Shown: positions 24,314 to 33,261, counted from the first letter of the stretch. The stretch: DNA of 64,000 nucleotides from an uncultured Bacteroidales bacterium (GCA_947307415.1 CAMZJA010000011.1:1-64000), one strand, 5' to 3'. The notes: a model not told the origin generated them from the letters alone. A program made the numbers and translations.

Positions 24314-24889
24314 TTATCCCAGCCTCCCGAAATCGCTCCAGCCTGATTGCATCTTGCCGTTGTGACAGTCTTCAACAAACTTTTTCAACATTTTGAAGGC
24401 GTATTCTTGGCGTTTTGTATTGTAATAATGCTGTATGCGGTCAACCTTGATGCGGCGGTAGTTTTCGGGGAACGAAAGATAGTTTTTCCAAGCCGGCTCG
24501 TCGGCTTTGATAGCCTCGATAACCCAATCTTCATAGACGAAACGCGACGGGTCGATGTCGGGGATTACGGCGAGTCCTGCTGGAGTCATCTCGCCGGTTT
24601 CGACGAGGCGGCGGCAGCGCACGAGGTTCTGCTCGCACCAGTTACTGCCTTTGCGGCGCGGCGTGAAGTGCTGGATCGGCTTCCCGTCGTCGATGCGCTT
24701 CATGGTGCTGTCTATCCATCCGAAGCAGAGCGCCACCTCGACGGCATCGACATAGCGGACCACGCCAGGACAGTCGGCTTCGGCGCGGTTGATACGCAGC
24801 CAAAAATCCGATGCTTTATCGTGGTTTTCGAGATACCACTGGTAAAGCTCTTCGCGTGAATGGATGTCGAGTAGGGTGGTGATTTCCAT
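24314..24889 (-). CDS. YdeI/OmdA family protein
   Basis: A 191-residue protein matching the YdeI family. The stretch FGWIDSTMKRIDDG (about 56-69) followed by HFTPRRKGSNWCEQN (about 74-88) is diagnostic, and the C-terminal helical part with KMLKKFVED is also seen. Members have been linked to bacteriocin or antimicrobial-peptide tolerance and stress, but the biochemical role is unknown. It lies 3 bases after the cupin gene on the same strand, followed by yjdI-yjdJ, giving a likely four-gene operon. Confidence 0.88.
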   Translation of the reverse strand: MEITTLLDIHSREELYQWYLENHDKASDFWLRINRAEADCPGVVRYVDAVEVALCFGWIDSTMKRIDDGKPIQHFTPRRKGSNWCEQNLVRCRRLVETGEMTPAGLAVIPDIDPSRFVYEDWVIEAIKADEPAWKNYLSFPENYRRIKVDRIQHYYNTKRQEYAFKMLKKFVEDCHNGKMQSGWSDFGRLG

Positions 24890-24892
24890 TTT

Positions 24893-25357
24893 CTATTTGC
24901 ACAATCTTTCAATCAGCTCGGAATGCTGTGGAAACTGCTTCAACAACTCTTTTTTGTCAGCCAATTCGAAGTTCTCGAAAGTGAAAGCAGGAGCGACGGC
25001 GCAACCTACGAGCGAAAACCCTTGTTTTGACGGGATTTCGGCGGCAAACCATTGCTCTGGCTGGATTATGACCTGCATCTCGCTTTCGGGCGATAGGCTG
25101 TGAACGCTGAGTTTTCCATCGGTGTCGATGACATAGATGTTGAGCGGCTCGCCAGCATGATAATACCAGATCTCGACAACATCGTGCAAACGGTGAAAAG
25201 CCGAAATGTCGTTGGCGGTCAGCATATAATAAATGGTCGAAATAGCCTTTTTCCCGGATTCATCGTTGCCGAAGAGCTGGCGATAATAGCCTCCTTCGGG
25301 ATGGGGAAGGAGACCGAGATTGGCGATATAGTGTGCAGAATTGAGGTTGTTTGCCAT
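24893..25357 (-). CDS. Cupin superfamily protein (DUF985)
   Basis: A 154-residue protein of the DUF985 cupin group: LGLLPHPEGGYYRQLF (about 15-30), FHRLHDVVEIWYYHAGEPL (about 54-72) and WFAAEIP. The His and Glu residues in these segments are potential metal ligands. The ATG at 25355-25357 is preferred because the upstream in-frame TTG lies inside the TATCTTTG promoter at 25373-25380 (minus strand). It heads a probable operon with YdeI, yjdI and yjdJ. Confidence 0.88.
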   Translation of the reverse strand: MANNLNSAHYIANLGLLPHPEGGYYRQLFGNDESGKKAISTIYYMLTANDISAFHRLHDVVEIWYYHAGEPLNIYVIDTDGKLSVHSLSPESEMQVIIQPEQWFAAEIPSKQGFSLVGCAVAPAFTFENFELADKKELLKQFPQHSELIERLCK

Positions 25358-25386
25358 GATGAAAATTTTTTGCAAAGATACATAAA

Positions 25387-25488
25387 AGACCTTAGACTCT
25401 AGACCTTAGACGTTAGTTTTTGACAAAAAAAGAAAGGCCGTCTTGCGACAGCCCTTCTAAGGTCTAAAGTCTAACGACTAAAGTCTTA
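25387..25488. repeat. Composite heptad array and hairpin at the rpsA 3' end
   Basis: TTAGAC units on the plus strand (25387-25416) and GTCTAAN units (25457-25488) can pair as long arms. Between them, AAGGCCGTC and GACAGCCCTT form a nested hairpin. The right end includes the rpsA stop codon TAA (minus strand, followed by GAC). A T run follows the left arm, so the unit can act as the rpsA terminator. Confidence 0.82.
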
Positions 25489-27321
25489 TTCAGCCTTTCC
25501 GCCTTTTTCCTCTTTCTCGAGGTTCTCTTTCAATGTTGCAAGGACATCGAGGTCGCCGAGAGTTGTGCGCTCAACGTTGTCGTTGATCTGCTTCACAGCG
25601 CGCTTGGTGTTCTTTGCAGCTTTCTCCTTCTCAGCTGTCTCAACTTCTGCTGCAGCGTTCTGCTTGTCTTCCCAGATGCGTGAGTGTGAGAGGATGATCT
25701 TCTTGTTTTCCTTCGAGAACTCGATGACCTTGAAATCCAAAGTCTCGTCAACCTTAGCGGTTGTGCCGTCTTCTTTCTTCAGGTGGCGGTTCGGGCAGAA
25801 GCCTTCAACACCGTATGGCAATGAGACGATGACGCCCTTGTCGCTTGTGCTGATGATTGTTCCCTGTTGGATTGAACCGACTGTGAAGATGCTTTCGAAG
25901 ACATCCCATGGGTTCTCTTCAAGCTGCTTGTGGCCGAGGCTCAAGCGGCGGATCTCCTGGTCAACGTCGAGGACCACGACATCGATCTTGTCACCGATCT
26001 TGGTGAACTCTGCCGGATGTTTGATCTTCTTCGACCAGCTGAGGTCTGAGATGTGAATCATACCGTCAACGCCTTCTTCAAGTTCGACGAAGATGCCGAA
26101 GTTAGTGAAGTTGCGCACTGTGGCGGTGTGTTTTGAACCCTTTGGATAACGCTCCTGGATGTTCTCCCATGGATCTGGAACGAGCTGCTTCATACCGAGG
26201 CTCATCTTGCGCTCTTCGCGGTCGAGTGTGAGGACCTTGGCTTCCACTTCGTCGCCAATCTTCAGGAAGTCCTGAGCTGTGCGGAGGTGCTGTGACCATG
26301 ACATTTCTGAAACATGGATGAGACCTTCAACGCCTGGAGCGATCTCGATGAACGCGCCGTAGTCGGCGAGGACAACGACTTTACCCTTAACGACGTCACC
26401 AACTTTGAGGTTCGGGTCGAGAGCATCCCATGGATGTGGGGTGAGCTGCTTGAGACCGAGGGCGATGCGTTTCTTGCTGTCGTCGAAGTCGAGGATAACG
26501 ACCTTGATCTGCTGGTCGAGTTGGACAATCTCCTTAGGATCGTTGATGCGGCCCCATGAAAGGTCGGTGATGTGGATAAGACCGTCAACACCGCCAAGGT
26601 CGATGAACACGCCGTAGTTGGTGATGTTCTTGACAACGCCTTCGAGAACCTGACCTTTTTCAAGCTTGCTGATGATTTCGCTCTTCTGCTGCTCGATTTC
26701 GTCTTCGATGAGGGCTTTGTGTGAAACGACCACGTTCTTGTACTCCTGGTTGATCTTAACAACCTTGAATTCCATTGTGCTGTTGACGAATACGTCGTAA
26801 TCGCGGATAGGTTTGACATCGATCTGTGAACCTGGCAAGAATGCCTCGATGCCGAACACGTCGACGATCAAGCCGCCTTTTGTACGGCTCTTGACAAAGC
26901 CGCGGACGATCTCCTGGCTCTCGTAAGCCTCGTTGACGCGGTCCCATGACTTGAGAAGGCGAGCCTTCTTGTGTGAAAGGACGAGCTGGCCGTTGATGCC
27001 TTCCTGGTTCTCCACGTAAACTTCGATTTTGTCACCCACCTTAAGGTCTGGGTTGTGACGGAATTCTGAAATCGGAATAACACCATCTGATTTGAATCCA
27101 ATGTTGACGACGACTTCGCGTGAAGTCTTTGCGACAACTGTTCCTTCGATAACTTCGTGATCGCCGATCTGGCTCATTGTCTTCTCGTACATGGCTTCCA
27201 TGCGTGCGCGGTCTTCAGCTTTGTAGCTGTCGTGTTTCTTAGCGTCGCTGCTCCAGTCGAAGTCTTCTGATGGAACCGGTTTCACTTTCTGGATTTTTTC
27301 GGTGTTTTCTAATTCGCTCAT
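25486..27321 (-). CDS. rpsA: 30S ribosomal protein S1
   Basis: A 611-residue protein with about six S1 (OB-fold) domains from residue 55 to 560. Repeated signatures such as GVFIDLGGVDGLIHITDLSWGR, GAFIEIAPGVEG and GIFVELEEGVDG are seen. The first two domains, which bind the ribosome, are more divergent, as usual. The C-terminal tail is lysine- and glutamate-rich. S1 recruits mRNA to the 30S subunit, a role of special weight in a phylum with few Shine-Dalgarno sites. It is monocistronic with a leader of about 130 bases. Confidence 0.96.
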   Translation of the reverse strand: MSELENTEKIQKVKPVPSEDFDWSSDAKKHDSYKAEDRARMEAMYEKTMSQIGDHEVIEGTVVAKTSREVVVNIGFKSDGVIPISEFRHNPDLKVGDKIEVYVENQEGINGQLVLSHKKARLLKSWDRVNEAYESQEIVRGFVKSRTKGGLIVDVFGIEAFLPGSQIDVKPIRDYDVFVNSTMEFKVVKINQEYKNVVVSHKALIEDEIEQQKSEIISKLEKGQVLEGVVKNITNYGVFIDLGGVDGLIHITDLSWGRINDPKEIVQLDQQIKVVILDFDDSKKRIALGLKQLTPHPWDALDPNLKVGDVVKGKVVVLADYGAFIEIAPGVEGLIHVSEMSWSQHLRTAQDFLKIGDEVEAKVLTLDREERKMSLGMKQLVPDPWENIQERYPKGSKHTATVRNFTNFGIFVELEEGVDGMIHISDLSWSKKIKHPAEFTKIGDKIDVVVLDVDQEIRRLSLGHKQLEENPWDVFESIFTVGSIQQGTIISTSDKGVIVSLPYGVEGFCPNRHLKKEDGTTAKVDETLDFKVIEFSKENKKIILSHSRIWEDKQNAAAEVETAEKEKAAKNTKRAVKQINDNVERTTLGDLDVLATLKENLEKEEKGGKAE

Positions 27322-27466
27322 TATTTTTTTGTAAAAATTGTACCCGACGGCTCTTCCGAATTAGGCAATCGAGGATTGTTAAACTTTATTTTTCCATTTC
27401 AAGTCATTGATTTTCAATTACAAAAACCAATTTCGGAATAAGGCTCGAAAATGGACTGCAAAAATA
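27322..27466 (-). promoter_or_regulatory. rpsA promoter and long leader
   Basis: TATTTTTG on the minus strand at 27459-27466 gives a transcript with a leader of about 130 bases. Within it CCGAAATTGG and CCTAATTCGG can form an 8-of-10 long-range pairing. Ribosomal proteins are often autoregulated through such leaders, and S1 is in enterobacteria. The rest of the 339-base gene-free stretch 27322-27660 holds only AT-rich DNA and the TATCTTTG promoter (27611-27618) of the next gene. Confidence 0.5.
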
Positions 27467-27660
27467 CAAAAAAAAGTTAACATATTGTAAAGTTTTAAGA
27501 AAATATTTTTTGATAATCTTGAAGTTAGAAATACAATAATGTGTATCTTTATGGAAATTGAAGATAGTTTAAAAATTAAATAAATATTTGAAAACATATG
27601 TTTTATTTGCTATCTTTGCGATGTTCTTTTTGACCAATTATTTTTATAGTTGAACTTAAT

Positions 27661-28587
27661 ATGATAAATATGAAAAAGCTTCTTCATATAGCGGCAGTAA
27701 CAATGATTTTTATCATGTTTGTTGTTGTGACAGGATGTGAAACAAATAACGACAACAATTCGATTTCTAATATTCCAGAAGGTGCAATAGTAGGTGTTTT
27801 TTCTATAAGTGCATCGCAAAAAATATATTTTTCACAAGGCAATTTGCAATATCGAGCCTCAACAAACACGTGGCGTTTCGCCGAGAATCAATACGATTAT
27901 GTTGGCTATGACAATTCCAATATATCATCGAGTTACAACGGATGGATAGATTTGTTCGGCTGGGGCACGAGCGGCTACGATCAAGGGGCGGTATCCTATC
28001 AGCCTTGGAGTAGAAGTATGACTGACAGTGACTATTATGCTTATGGTTTATACACGTTTAACTTAAACGACCAGACTGGTATGGCGGATTGGGGGTATAA
28101 CGCAATATGTAATGGCGGAAACATCACCAATAAATGGCGTACCCTCACAGTTGATGAATGGATGTATGTTTTGAATTGCAGAATTACTAGATCAGGTATT
28201 AGATATGCCAAAGCGCAAGTCAATAATGTTAATGGAGTTATCCTTTTACCAGATGACTGGAGTGTGGGTACATATTCTATAAACAGCTATAATACCCCCG
28301 AAGCAAACTTTACTACCAATGTGATAAATTTATCAAATTGGAACATAATTGAAGATGCGGGAGGCGTATTCCTGCCAGCTGCCGGCTATCGCCTCGGTAC
28401 TACTGTGGACAACGTGGGCTCTTGTGGCGACTACTGGTCGGCTTCGTTTCGCGATAGAGACAGCGCGCGTTACCTGTGGTTCAAAACCTCAGTCTTATCT
28501 CCTCTCAGTTGTGACTATCGGGAATACGGTTTCAGCGTTCGCCTAGTTTGCTCTGCAAATATAAATTACAGGATGTTTGAAAGGTAA
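27661..28587 (+). CDS. Lipoprotein with FISUMP/C-type-lectin-like fold
   Basis: A 308-residue lipoprotein. An alternative start at 27670 (MKKLLHIA) is equally good; the lipobox VTGC gives Cys26 or Cys23. It begins the mature part with SQGNLQYRASTNTWRFAENQ and GWIDLFGWGTSGYD, hallmarks of a Bacteroidales surface-protein family related to the Fibrobacter major paralogous (FISUMP) domain. The C-terminus DYWSASFRDRDSARYLWF followed by YGFSVRLVC is the typical end of this fold, which is also used in diversity-generating retroelement targets. No reverse transcriptase or template repeat is in the window. The function is unknown; a surface binding role is likely. Confidence 0.8.
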   Translation: MINMKKLLHIAAVTMIFIMFVVVTGCETNNDNNSISNIPEGAIVGVFSISASQKIYFSQGNLQYRASTNTWRFAENQYDYVGYDNSNISSSYNGWIDLFGWGTSGYDQGAVSYQPWSRSMTDSDYYAYGLYTFNLNDQTGMADWGYNAICNGGNITNKWRTLTVDEWMYVLNCRITRSGIRYAKAQVNNVNGVILLPDDWSVGTYSINSYNTPEANFTTNVINLSNWNIIEDAGGVFLPAAGYRLGTTVDNVGSCGDYWSASFRDRDSARYLWFKTSVLSPLSCDYREYGFSVRLVCSANINYRMFER

Positions 28588-28649
28588 ATCATAGACATTT
28601 TTTTTCGTAATTTCAAACTTTTTTGTATCTTTGCCAAAAATTTATATTT

Positions 28650-29717
28650 ATGGCACTCAACTGCGGAATTATCGGACTTTCCAACACGGGAAAAACAACC
28701 ATATTTAATTGTATATCAAACACTAAGGCGGAAATTGGCTTCGCTACGAAATCGAATATCGGAATGTGTGAGGTGCGCGACGAACGCCTCAAACTCATCG
28801 ACAATATCTCACATTCGAAGCGTATCGTGCCTGCTACCGTCGAAATTGTTGACCTCCCGGGACTGAGCAAGGGCGGACAAGGTGTCGGTAACAAACTTCT
28901 CGCCGAGGTGCAGACCGTTGATGCGCTCATCCATGTGTTGCGCTGCTTCGACGACCCGAACGTTCCGCATAGCGAAGGCAGTATCGACCCGGTGCGCGAT
29001 ATGGAACTGGTTGACCTCGAGCTTCAGGTGCGCGACCTCGACCTCGTGACACGTAAGCTGCAACGCGTTGAGAAACTGCTTAAAAACGGCGACAAAGACA
29101 ACAAACGCGCATTCGAGGTACTCACGATTTACAAGGAGGTGCTCGAGAACATGCAGAACGCCCGCACTGCCAACGTGCCTGAGGAAGACAAGAAGTATAT
29201 CCAAGATATTCAATTACTTACGGTCAAGCCGATAATGTACGTCTGCAACGTTGACGACGCTTCGGCACTCACTGGAAACAAATACACCGAGGCTGTGAAA
29301 GCCGCTCTCCATGGTGAAGATATGATAATCCTTGCAGGAAAACTCGAGTCGGAGATTGCCGAACTCGACGAGGCCGACCGTGCCCTGTTTATGGAAGATG
29401 CAGGGTTGACTGAACCTGGAGTGAACAAGCTTGTGAGATTGGCTTACAGCACTTTGAAGCTGCAGTCTTTCTTCACCACAGGTCCTGACGAGACTCGTGC
29501 TTGGACTATCCATGTCGGCGACACCGCTCCAGAGGCTGCCGGCGTCATCCACAGCGACCTCCAGCGTGGCTTCATCCGCGCCGAGGTGATGAGCTGCGAA
29601 GATTTTCTGCACTACGGCTCAGAACAGGCCGTTAAGGAAGCTGGAAAATTTGCCGTCGAAGGAAAGAATTATGTTGTCAAGGACGGTGACATTATAAATA
29701 TACGATTCAACGTTTAA
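28650..29717 (+). CDS. ychF: Redox-regulated ATPase/GTPase YchF
   Basis: A 355-residue Obg-family P-loop protein. The G1 motif is GLSNTGKTT (about 8-16), G3 is VDLPGLSKGGQGVG (about 67-80), and the G4 position reads CNVDD rather than NKxD, which explains the ATP preference of this family. A coiled-coil insertion and C-terminal TGS domain (EARAWTI-like TRAWTIHVGDTAPEAAG, then GKNYVVKDGDIINIRF) complete it. The ATG at 28650 lies after the TATCTTTG box at 28626-28633; an earlier in-frame start would precede it. It acts in ribosome and stress homeostasis. Confidence 0.96.
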   Translation: MALNCGIIGLSNTGKTTIFNCISNTKAEIGFATKSNIGMCEVRDERLKLIDNISHSKRIVPATVEIVDLPGLSKGGQGVGNKLLAEVQTVDALIHVLRCFDDPNVPHSEGSIDPVRDMELVDLELQVRDLDLVTRKLQRVEKLLKNGDKDNKRAFEVLTIYKEVLENMQNARTANVPEEDKKYIQDIQLLTVKPIMYVCNVDDASALTGNKYTEAVKAALHGEDMIILAGKLESEIAELDEADRALFMEDAGLTEPGVNKLVRLAYSTLKLQSFFTTGPDETRAWTIHVGDTAPEAAGVIHSDLQRGFIRAEVMSCEDFLHYGSEQAVKEAGKFAVEGKNYVVKDGDIINIRFNV

Positions 29718-29726
29718 TTCCCCGTA

Positions 29727-29778
29727 GAGATGCGATTCATCGCATCTCCCGTAGAGACGTTTCCTGAAACGTCTCTAC
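29727..29778. repeat. Two adjacent GTAGAGA-type palindromes
   Basis: GAGATGCGAT/ATCGCATCTC (29727-29748) and GTAGAGACGTTTC/GAAACGTCTCTAC (29751-29778) are perfect stems of 10 and 13 bp with 2-base centres. The outer part is shared, and the inner part differs but stays self-complementary. They separate ychF from idi and could act as a processing or termination site. Confidence 0.85.
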
Positions 29779-29800
29779 AAAACGTCAAAAACAATAAAAA

Positions 29801-30316
29801 ATGCCCGAATTTGTAGTATTAGTTGATAATCAAGATAATAAAATCGGATTGATGGAGAAGCAAGAGGCTCACGTCAACCCGACGCTGCACCGTGCCTTCT
29901 CGATTTTCATCTTCAACAGCAAAGGAGAGATGCTGCTCCAACAGCGCGCGCTCACAAAATACCACACTCCGGGCTTGTGGACCAACACCTGCTGCAGTCA
30001 TCCGCATGACGGCGAGTCGCTGCAAGATGCCACAAAACGCCGCCTGATGGAGGAGATGGGGATGGAGTGCGACCTCAAGGAGGCGTTCAGCTTCATCTAC
30101 AAGGCCGACGTGATGCAAGGCCTCACCGAGCATGAGTTCGACCATGTTTTCATCGGCACCACCGATGCGACACCTATTATTAATAGGGCAGAAGTGGAAT
30201 CGTATAAATACGAAACTATCGAGAATATCAAAAAGGATATCGAGCAAAATCCTCAAAATTATACCGCTTGGTTTAAGATTGCATTCGCGAAACTTGCTGA
30301 AAATCACATTATTTAA
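29801..30316 (+). CDS. idi: Isopentenyl-diphosphate delta-isomerase, type 1
   Basis: A 171-residue Nudix-fold enzyme that interconverts isopentenyl and dimethylallyl diphosphate for isoprenoid synthesis. It has LHRAFSIFIFN (about 30-40), LWTNTCCSHPHDGE (about 60-73) with the catalytic Cys, and the Nudix-like RRLMEEMGM (about 80-88). The EHEFDHVF segment carries the catalytic glutamate. The length fits type 1 IDI. It follows the palindromes after ychF with no evident promoter of its own. Confidence 0.94.
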   Translation: MPEFVVLVDNQDNKIGLMEKQEAHVNPTLHRAFSIFIFNSKGEMLLQQRALTKYHTPGLWTNTCCSHPHDGESLQDATKRRLMEEMGMECDLKEAFSFIYKADVMQGLTEHEFDHVFIGTTDATPIINRAEVESYKYETIENIKKDIEQNPQNYTAWFKIAFAKLAENHII

Positions 30317-30438
30317 TTTCTTTTAAAAATTTTTTCATTTTTTTGTTGCATATTAAAAATATGTTGTATTTTTGCGATGTGAAAATGATATCAAAATGAT
30401 ATTACTAAAAATTAAATAATCATCTTAAAATTACAACT

Positions 30439-31392
30439 ATGGAAAACAAAGAATTTGAATTTAAAGGATTGAGAATCAATGGATTCTTGATGTTGTTTGT
30501 GGTTATCGCAATCGTTGCTTTGATAATCTACGGATTTACACAATTGACAGAAGGTGAGCCGTTGTGGCTGCTCTTTGGCGGAATCGCGATGATGGTCGTC
30601 GATTTCATCATGTGCCTCGGTTTCCGAATGCTCGAGCCGAATGAAGCGATGGTGATGGTGTTCTTCGGAAAATATCAGGGAACTATGACAAAAGTCGGTT
30701 TTAACTGGGTGAATCCGTTCTATTCATCGAAAAAAGTTTCTCTCCGTGCCCGTAATCTCAACGTTGACCCGATTAAGGTGAACGACAAGACCGGTAACCC
30801 GATTATGATTGGTCAGATTCTCGTGTGGAAGCTGAAAGACACTTACAAAGCGATGTTCGAAATCGATTCTCAGACTATGGCCGCCAATCCTTCGGGAGTG
30901 GGTAATAGCGTTGCCGTGATGAGCCGCATGCGCGCTTTCGAGAGCTTCGTCAGAGTGCAGAGCGACGCTGCTTTGCGCGAGGTGGCAGGAATGTTCGCTT
31001 ACGATGAGAATGGCGACATTAACAATGGCGATTTGACACTTCGTGCCGGCGGTTCTGAAATCAACGATATTCTTTTGAAAAAGCTCAACGACCGTCTGGC
31101 AATGTCAGGTCTTGAAGTCATCGAAGCGAGAATCAACTACTTGGCTTATTCTCCTGAAATTGCAGCGGTTATGCTTCGTCGTCAGCAGGCAGCAGCTATC
31201 ATCGCAGCACGTGAAAAGATTGTCGAAGGCGCCGTTTCGATGGTGAAGATGGCTCTCGACAAGCTCAAAGACGAGGAAGTAGTCGAACTTGACGACGACA
31301 AGAAAGCTGCTATGGTCAGCAACCTGATGGTTGTGCTCTGCGCCGACGATGCCGCTCAACCTGTAGTAAACACTGGAACTTTGTATCAATAA
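30439..31392 (+). CDS. SPFH/band 7 domain membrane protein
   Basis: A 317-residue protein with two N-terminal membrane segments (about 14-36 and 42-62), then an SPFH domain (about 63-230: [28 protein letters not shown]). A helical coiled region with [20 protein letters not shown] and a short C-terminal tail follow. Such proteins form membrane microdomain scaffolds or cages. The promoter is TATTTTTG at 30367-30374. It is first in a five-gene same-strand cluster (30439-33261) with PH-like, CPBP, ribbon-helix-helix and small membrane proteins. Confidence 0.9.
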   Translation: MENKEFEFKGLRINGFLMLFVVIAIVALIIYGFTQLTEGEPLWLLFGGIAMMVVDFIMCLGFRMLEPNEAMVMVFFGKYQGTMTKVGFNWVNPFYSSKKVSLRARNLNVDPIKVNDKTGNPIMIGQILVWKLKDTYKAMFEIDSQTMAANPSGVGNSVAVMSRMRAFESFVRVQSDAALREVAGMFAYDENGDINNGDLTLRAGGSEINDILLKKLNDRLAMSGLEVIEARINYLAYSPEIAAVMLRRQQAAAIIAAREKIVEGAVSMVKMALDKLKDEEVVELDDDKKAAMVSNLMVVLCADDAAQPVVNTGTLYQ

Positions 31393-31401
31393 TCAACAAT
31401 T

Positions 31402-31920
31402 ATGATTATGATGTGGTTTATTTGGGTTTGGACAATCGTTACCACTGCCGTATTGCTGATTTTGGAAGGCAAAATGGCGAAAATACAGGTCTTCAGCGAC
31501 GGAATTCTCATCGATGATTTAATGTATCCTGCATTTATCCCAAACGATGCGATAAAATCGATAAGATTGGTTTATAAAATGCCGGATGTTGGCATGAGAA
31601 TCAATGGCTACGGTGGTTTAAAGACTTGGAAAGGCTTTTATAGACTTAAAGACATACGACGTGGTGTTTTGTATGTTGAAAACCACAATAAAGGCCCGTT
31701 TATCGAGATAAAGACGGCTAACGATGTGTATTACATCAATTTTAAAAATGCCGAGCAAACACAGCAACTTTATGATGAGATGAACTCAACGTTGAAGCTT
31801 GTCGATGAGTCGAGAGTGATAGATTTACCTAAGCTTTCGCAAAAGAGAAGCATAGTGGTGGTCGTGGTGTTTTTGTTGGTTCTGATGATTCCTATTATAT
31901 TACTTCCAATACTAGTTTAG
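31402..31920 (+). CDS. Membrane protein with a bacterial PH-like domain
   Basis: A 172-residue protein with a membrane segment at each end (about 3-22 and 148-170). The middle (about 28-135) resembles bacterial PH domains: GLKTWKGFYRL, RGVLYVENHNKGPFIEIKTANDV, and YYINFKNAEQTQQLYDEM, the strand-strand-helix ending seen in that fold. It lies 9 bases after the SPFH gene and is likely a membrane partner of it. The ligand is unknown. Confidence 0.72.
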   Translation: MIMMWFIWVWTIVTTAVLLILEGKMAKIQVFSDGILIDDLMYPAFIPNDAIKSIRLVYKMPDVGMRINGYGGLKTWKGFYRLKDIRRGVLYVENHNKGPFIEIKTANDVYYINFKNAEQTQQLYDEMNSTLKLVDESRVIDLPKLSQKRSIVVVVVFLLVLMIPIILLPILV

Positions 31921-31922
31921 TT

Positions 31923-32792
31923 ATGAAAAAAGCCATAAAATTTTCAATAATAGTTTGCCTCGCAAGCTGGATTTTCGCCGCCTTCATGTGGTTCGGCATG
32001 GGTGGGTATAGTTTGCTATGCGCGTCTATTTACATGTTTTTCCCGCTGATTTGCGCAATTGTGATTCAGATTATAAACAAAGAGAAACTCGGCAGCACAG
32101 GCCTTCTGAAATTCAAGATCAAAGGCTCGTGGTTTGTCGCATGGCTGCTGCCTGTGGTGATTGTCGCTGTTACCATCATTATCAACTCGCTGTTTGAAGG
32201 ATGCACGCTTGGTTTCCACATGCCGGCAATCCCAGGAATGGAAAATCTTTCTCCTGAAGACCAGGCAAAATTCATGGCGATGCAGAATCCGAAAACTATA
32301 ATTATAACCACGCTGGTTTCCGGACTTCTCGCAGGCATCACTATTAACGCTGTTGCGGCTTTCGGAGAGGAGTACGGCTGGCGCAATTATCTCGTCAGTG
32401 CGTTGAAAGGCAAGAACTTCTGGGTGGCGTGCCTTTTCATCGGAGTCGTTTGGGGATTCTGGCATTTCCCGATTATCCTCATGGGACATAATTACATGGT
32501 TCACCGAACTGCTGGAGTCTTCATGATGGTCGCGATGTGCCTCGTAATGACACCAATCGAACTGTATCTGGTCTTGAAAGCGAAATCGGTTTATCCGGCT
32601 GCCATTTTCCATGGAACAATCAACGCTTTGGCTGGTGCCACTATGCTTTTCATTAGTGGTGGGAGCGACCTCATCAACGGTGTCGCTGGTCTCGCCGGAA
32701 TCATAACAATGGCATTGGTGACGCTGATTCTCTTCGTTTACGACAGATTTATTTCTGAAGATAAAATTATGTCAAAAAATATTGAGTTATAA
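31923..32792 (+). CDS. CPBP family intramembrane metalloprotease
   Basis: A 289-residue polytopic protein with about eight hydrophobic segments. The CPBP (CAAX protease/bacteriocin-processing) motifs are seen in order: GEEYGWRNYL (about 148-157) with the catalytic glutamates, FWHFPI (about 179-184), and HGTINA (about 225-230). It lies 2 bases after the PH-like gene. Members process prenylated proteins or small peptides, or act in bacteriocin self-immunity; the substrate here is unknown, but other members of the operon are candidates. Confidence 0.9.
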   Translation: MKKAIKFSIIVCLASWIFAAFMWFGMGGYSLLCASIYMFFPLICAIVIQIINKEKLGSTGLLKFKIKGSWFVAWLLPVVIVAVTIIINSLFEGCTLGFHMPAIPGMENLSPEDQAKFMAMQNPKTIIITTLVSGLLAGITINAVAAFGEEYGWRNYLVSALKGKNFWVACLFIGVVWGFWHFPIILMGHNYMVHRTAGVFMMVAMCLVMTPIELYLVLKAKSVYPAAIFHGTINALAGATMLFISGGSDLINGVAGLAGIITMALVTLILFVYDRFISEDKIMSKNIEL

Positions 32793-32800
32793 TACATTTT

Positions 32801-32959
32801 ATGGCTAAAGACAAAGAAAATACAAAAAATTTCGTCCTGCGTCTCGATGCCAAGACGATGGAGGCTGTCGAGAAGTGGGCGGCGGATGAGTTCCGTTCCG
32901 TCAACGGTCAGCTGCAATGGATTATAACTGAAGCACTTAAGAAAAATAAAAGAATGTAA
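32801..32959 (+). CDS. Small Arc-type ribbon-helix-helix protein, 52 aa
   Basis: A 52-residue protein that starts MAKDKENTKNFVLRLDAKT and ends with TEALKKNKRM. The beta strand NFVLRLD, helix TMEAVEKWAADEF, turn, and helix SVNGQLQWIITEAL are the Arc/ribbon-helix-helix layout, so it should bind DNA as a dimer. It lies 8 bases after the CPBP gene and 2 bases before the next, inside the SPFH operon. No toxin gene adjoins it. It may autoregulate the operon. Confidence 0.85.
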   Translation: MAKDKENTKNFVLRLDAKTMEAVEKWAADEFRSVNGQLQWIITEALKKNKRM

Positions 32960-32961
32960 TT

Positions 32962-33261
32962 ATGGATATCGAAAGAATTATTGAGTTGACATTGATCACT
33001 GCTTATGTGGTGCTTTATTTCGGCATGCCTGCTGTCGCAAAAAGGATTTACGACATGGAACGCAGACGCTTGGTTATCAACAAATTGAATGTTGTATTCC
33101 TCTTTATTATGTTGGGAATAGTGTGCTTCGTGGTTCGTGATTTCATTGTTTACGACCTCGCAGGCGACTACAAAGCCTCACGACTCGGACTCGTGTTCAT
33201 TTCTGTCGTGATGTTTGTATACACCACGTTTTTCAAGAAGAAGCAGTGGTTCGAGGAGTAA
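32962..33261 (+). CDS. Small integral membrane protein, 99 aa
   Basis: A 99-residue protein with three hydrophobic segments (about 6-24, 43-62 and 75-90) and a basic loop after the first. I do not recognise a family. It ends the SPFH-PH-CPBP-RHH operon, 2 bases after the RHH gene. Its stop codon directly abuts the stop of the convergent gene at 33262, and the joint forms a palindrome (GAGGAGTAATTATTCCTC) that may help end both transcripts. Confidence 0.7.
   Translation: MDIERIIELTLITAYVVLYFGMPAVAKRIYDMERRRLVINKLNVVFLFIMLGIVCFVVRDFIVYDLAGDYKASRLGLVFISVVMFVYTTFFKKKQWFEE

Noticed and set aside
8952-25357. A complete integrative element with ends at 8.9 and 25 kb
   Set aside because: No integrase, transfer genes, tRNA target or matching direct repeats at the borders are visible; it is better described as an accessory region mixed with ordinary genes.
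32801-32959. The RHH protein as antitoxin of a toxin-antitoxin pair
   Set aside because: Neither neighbour resembles a known toxin: one is a CPBP protease and the other a small membrane protein in the same operon.
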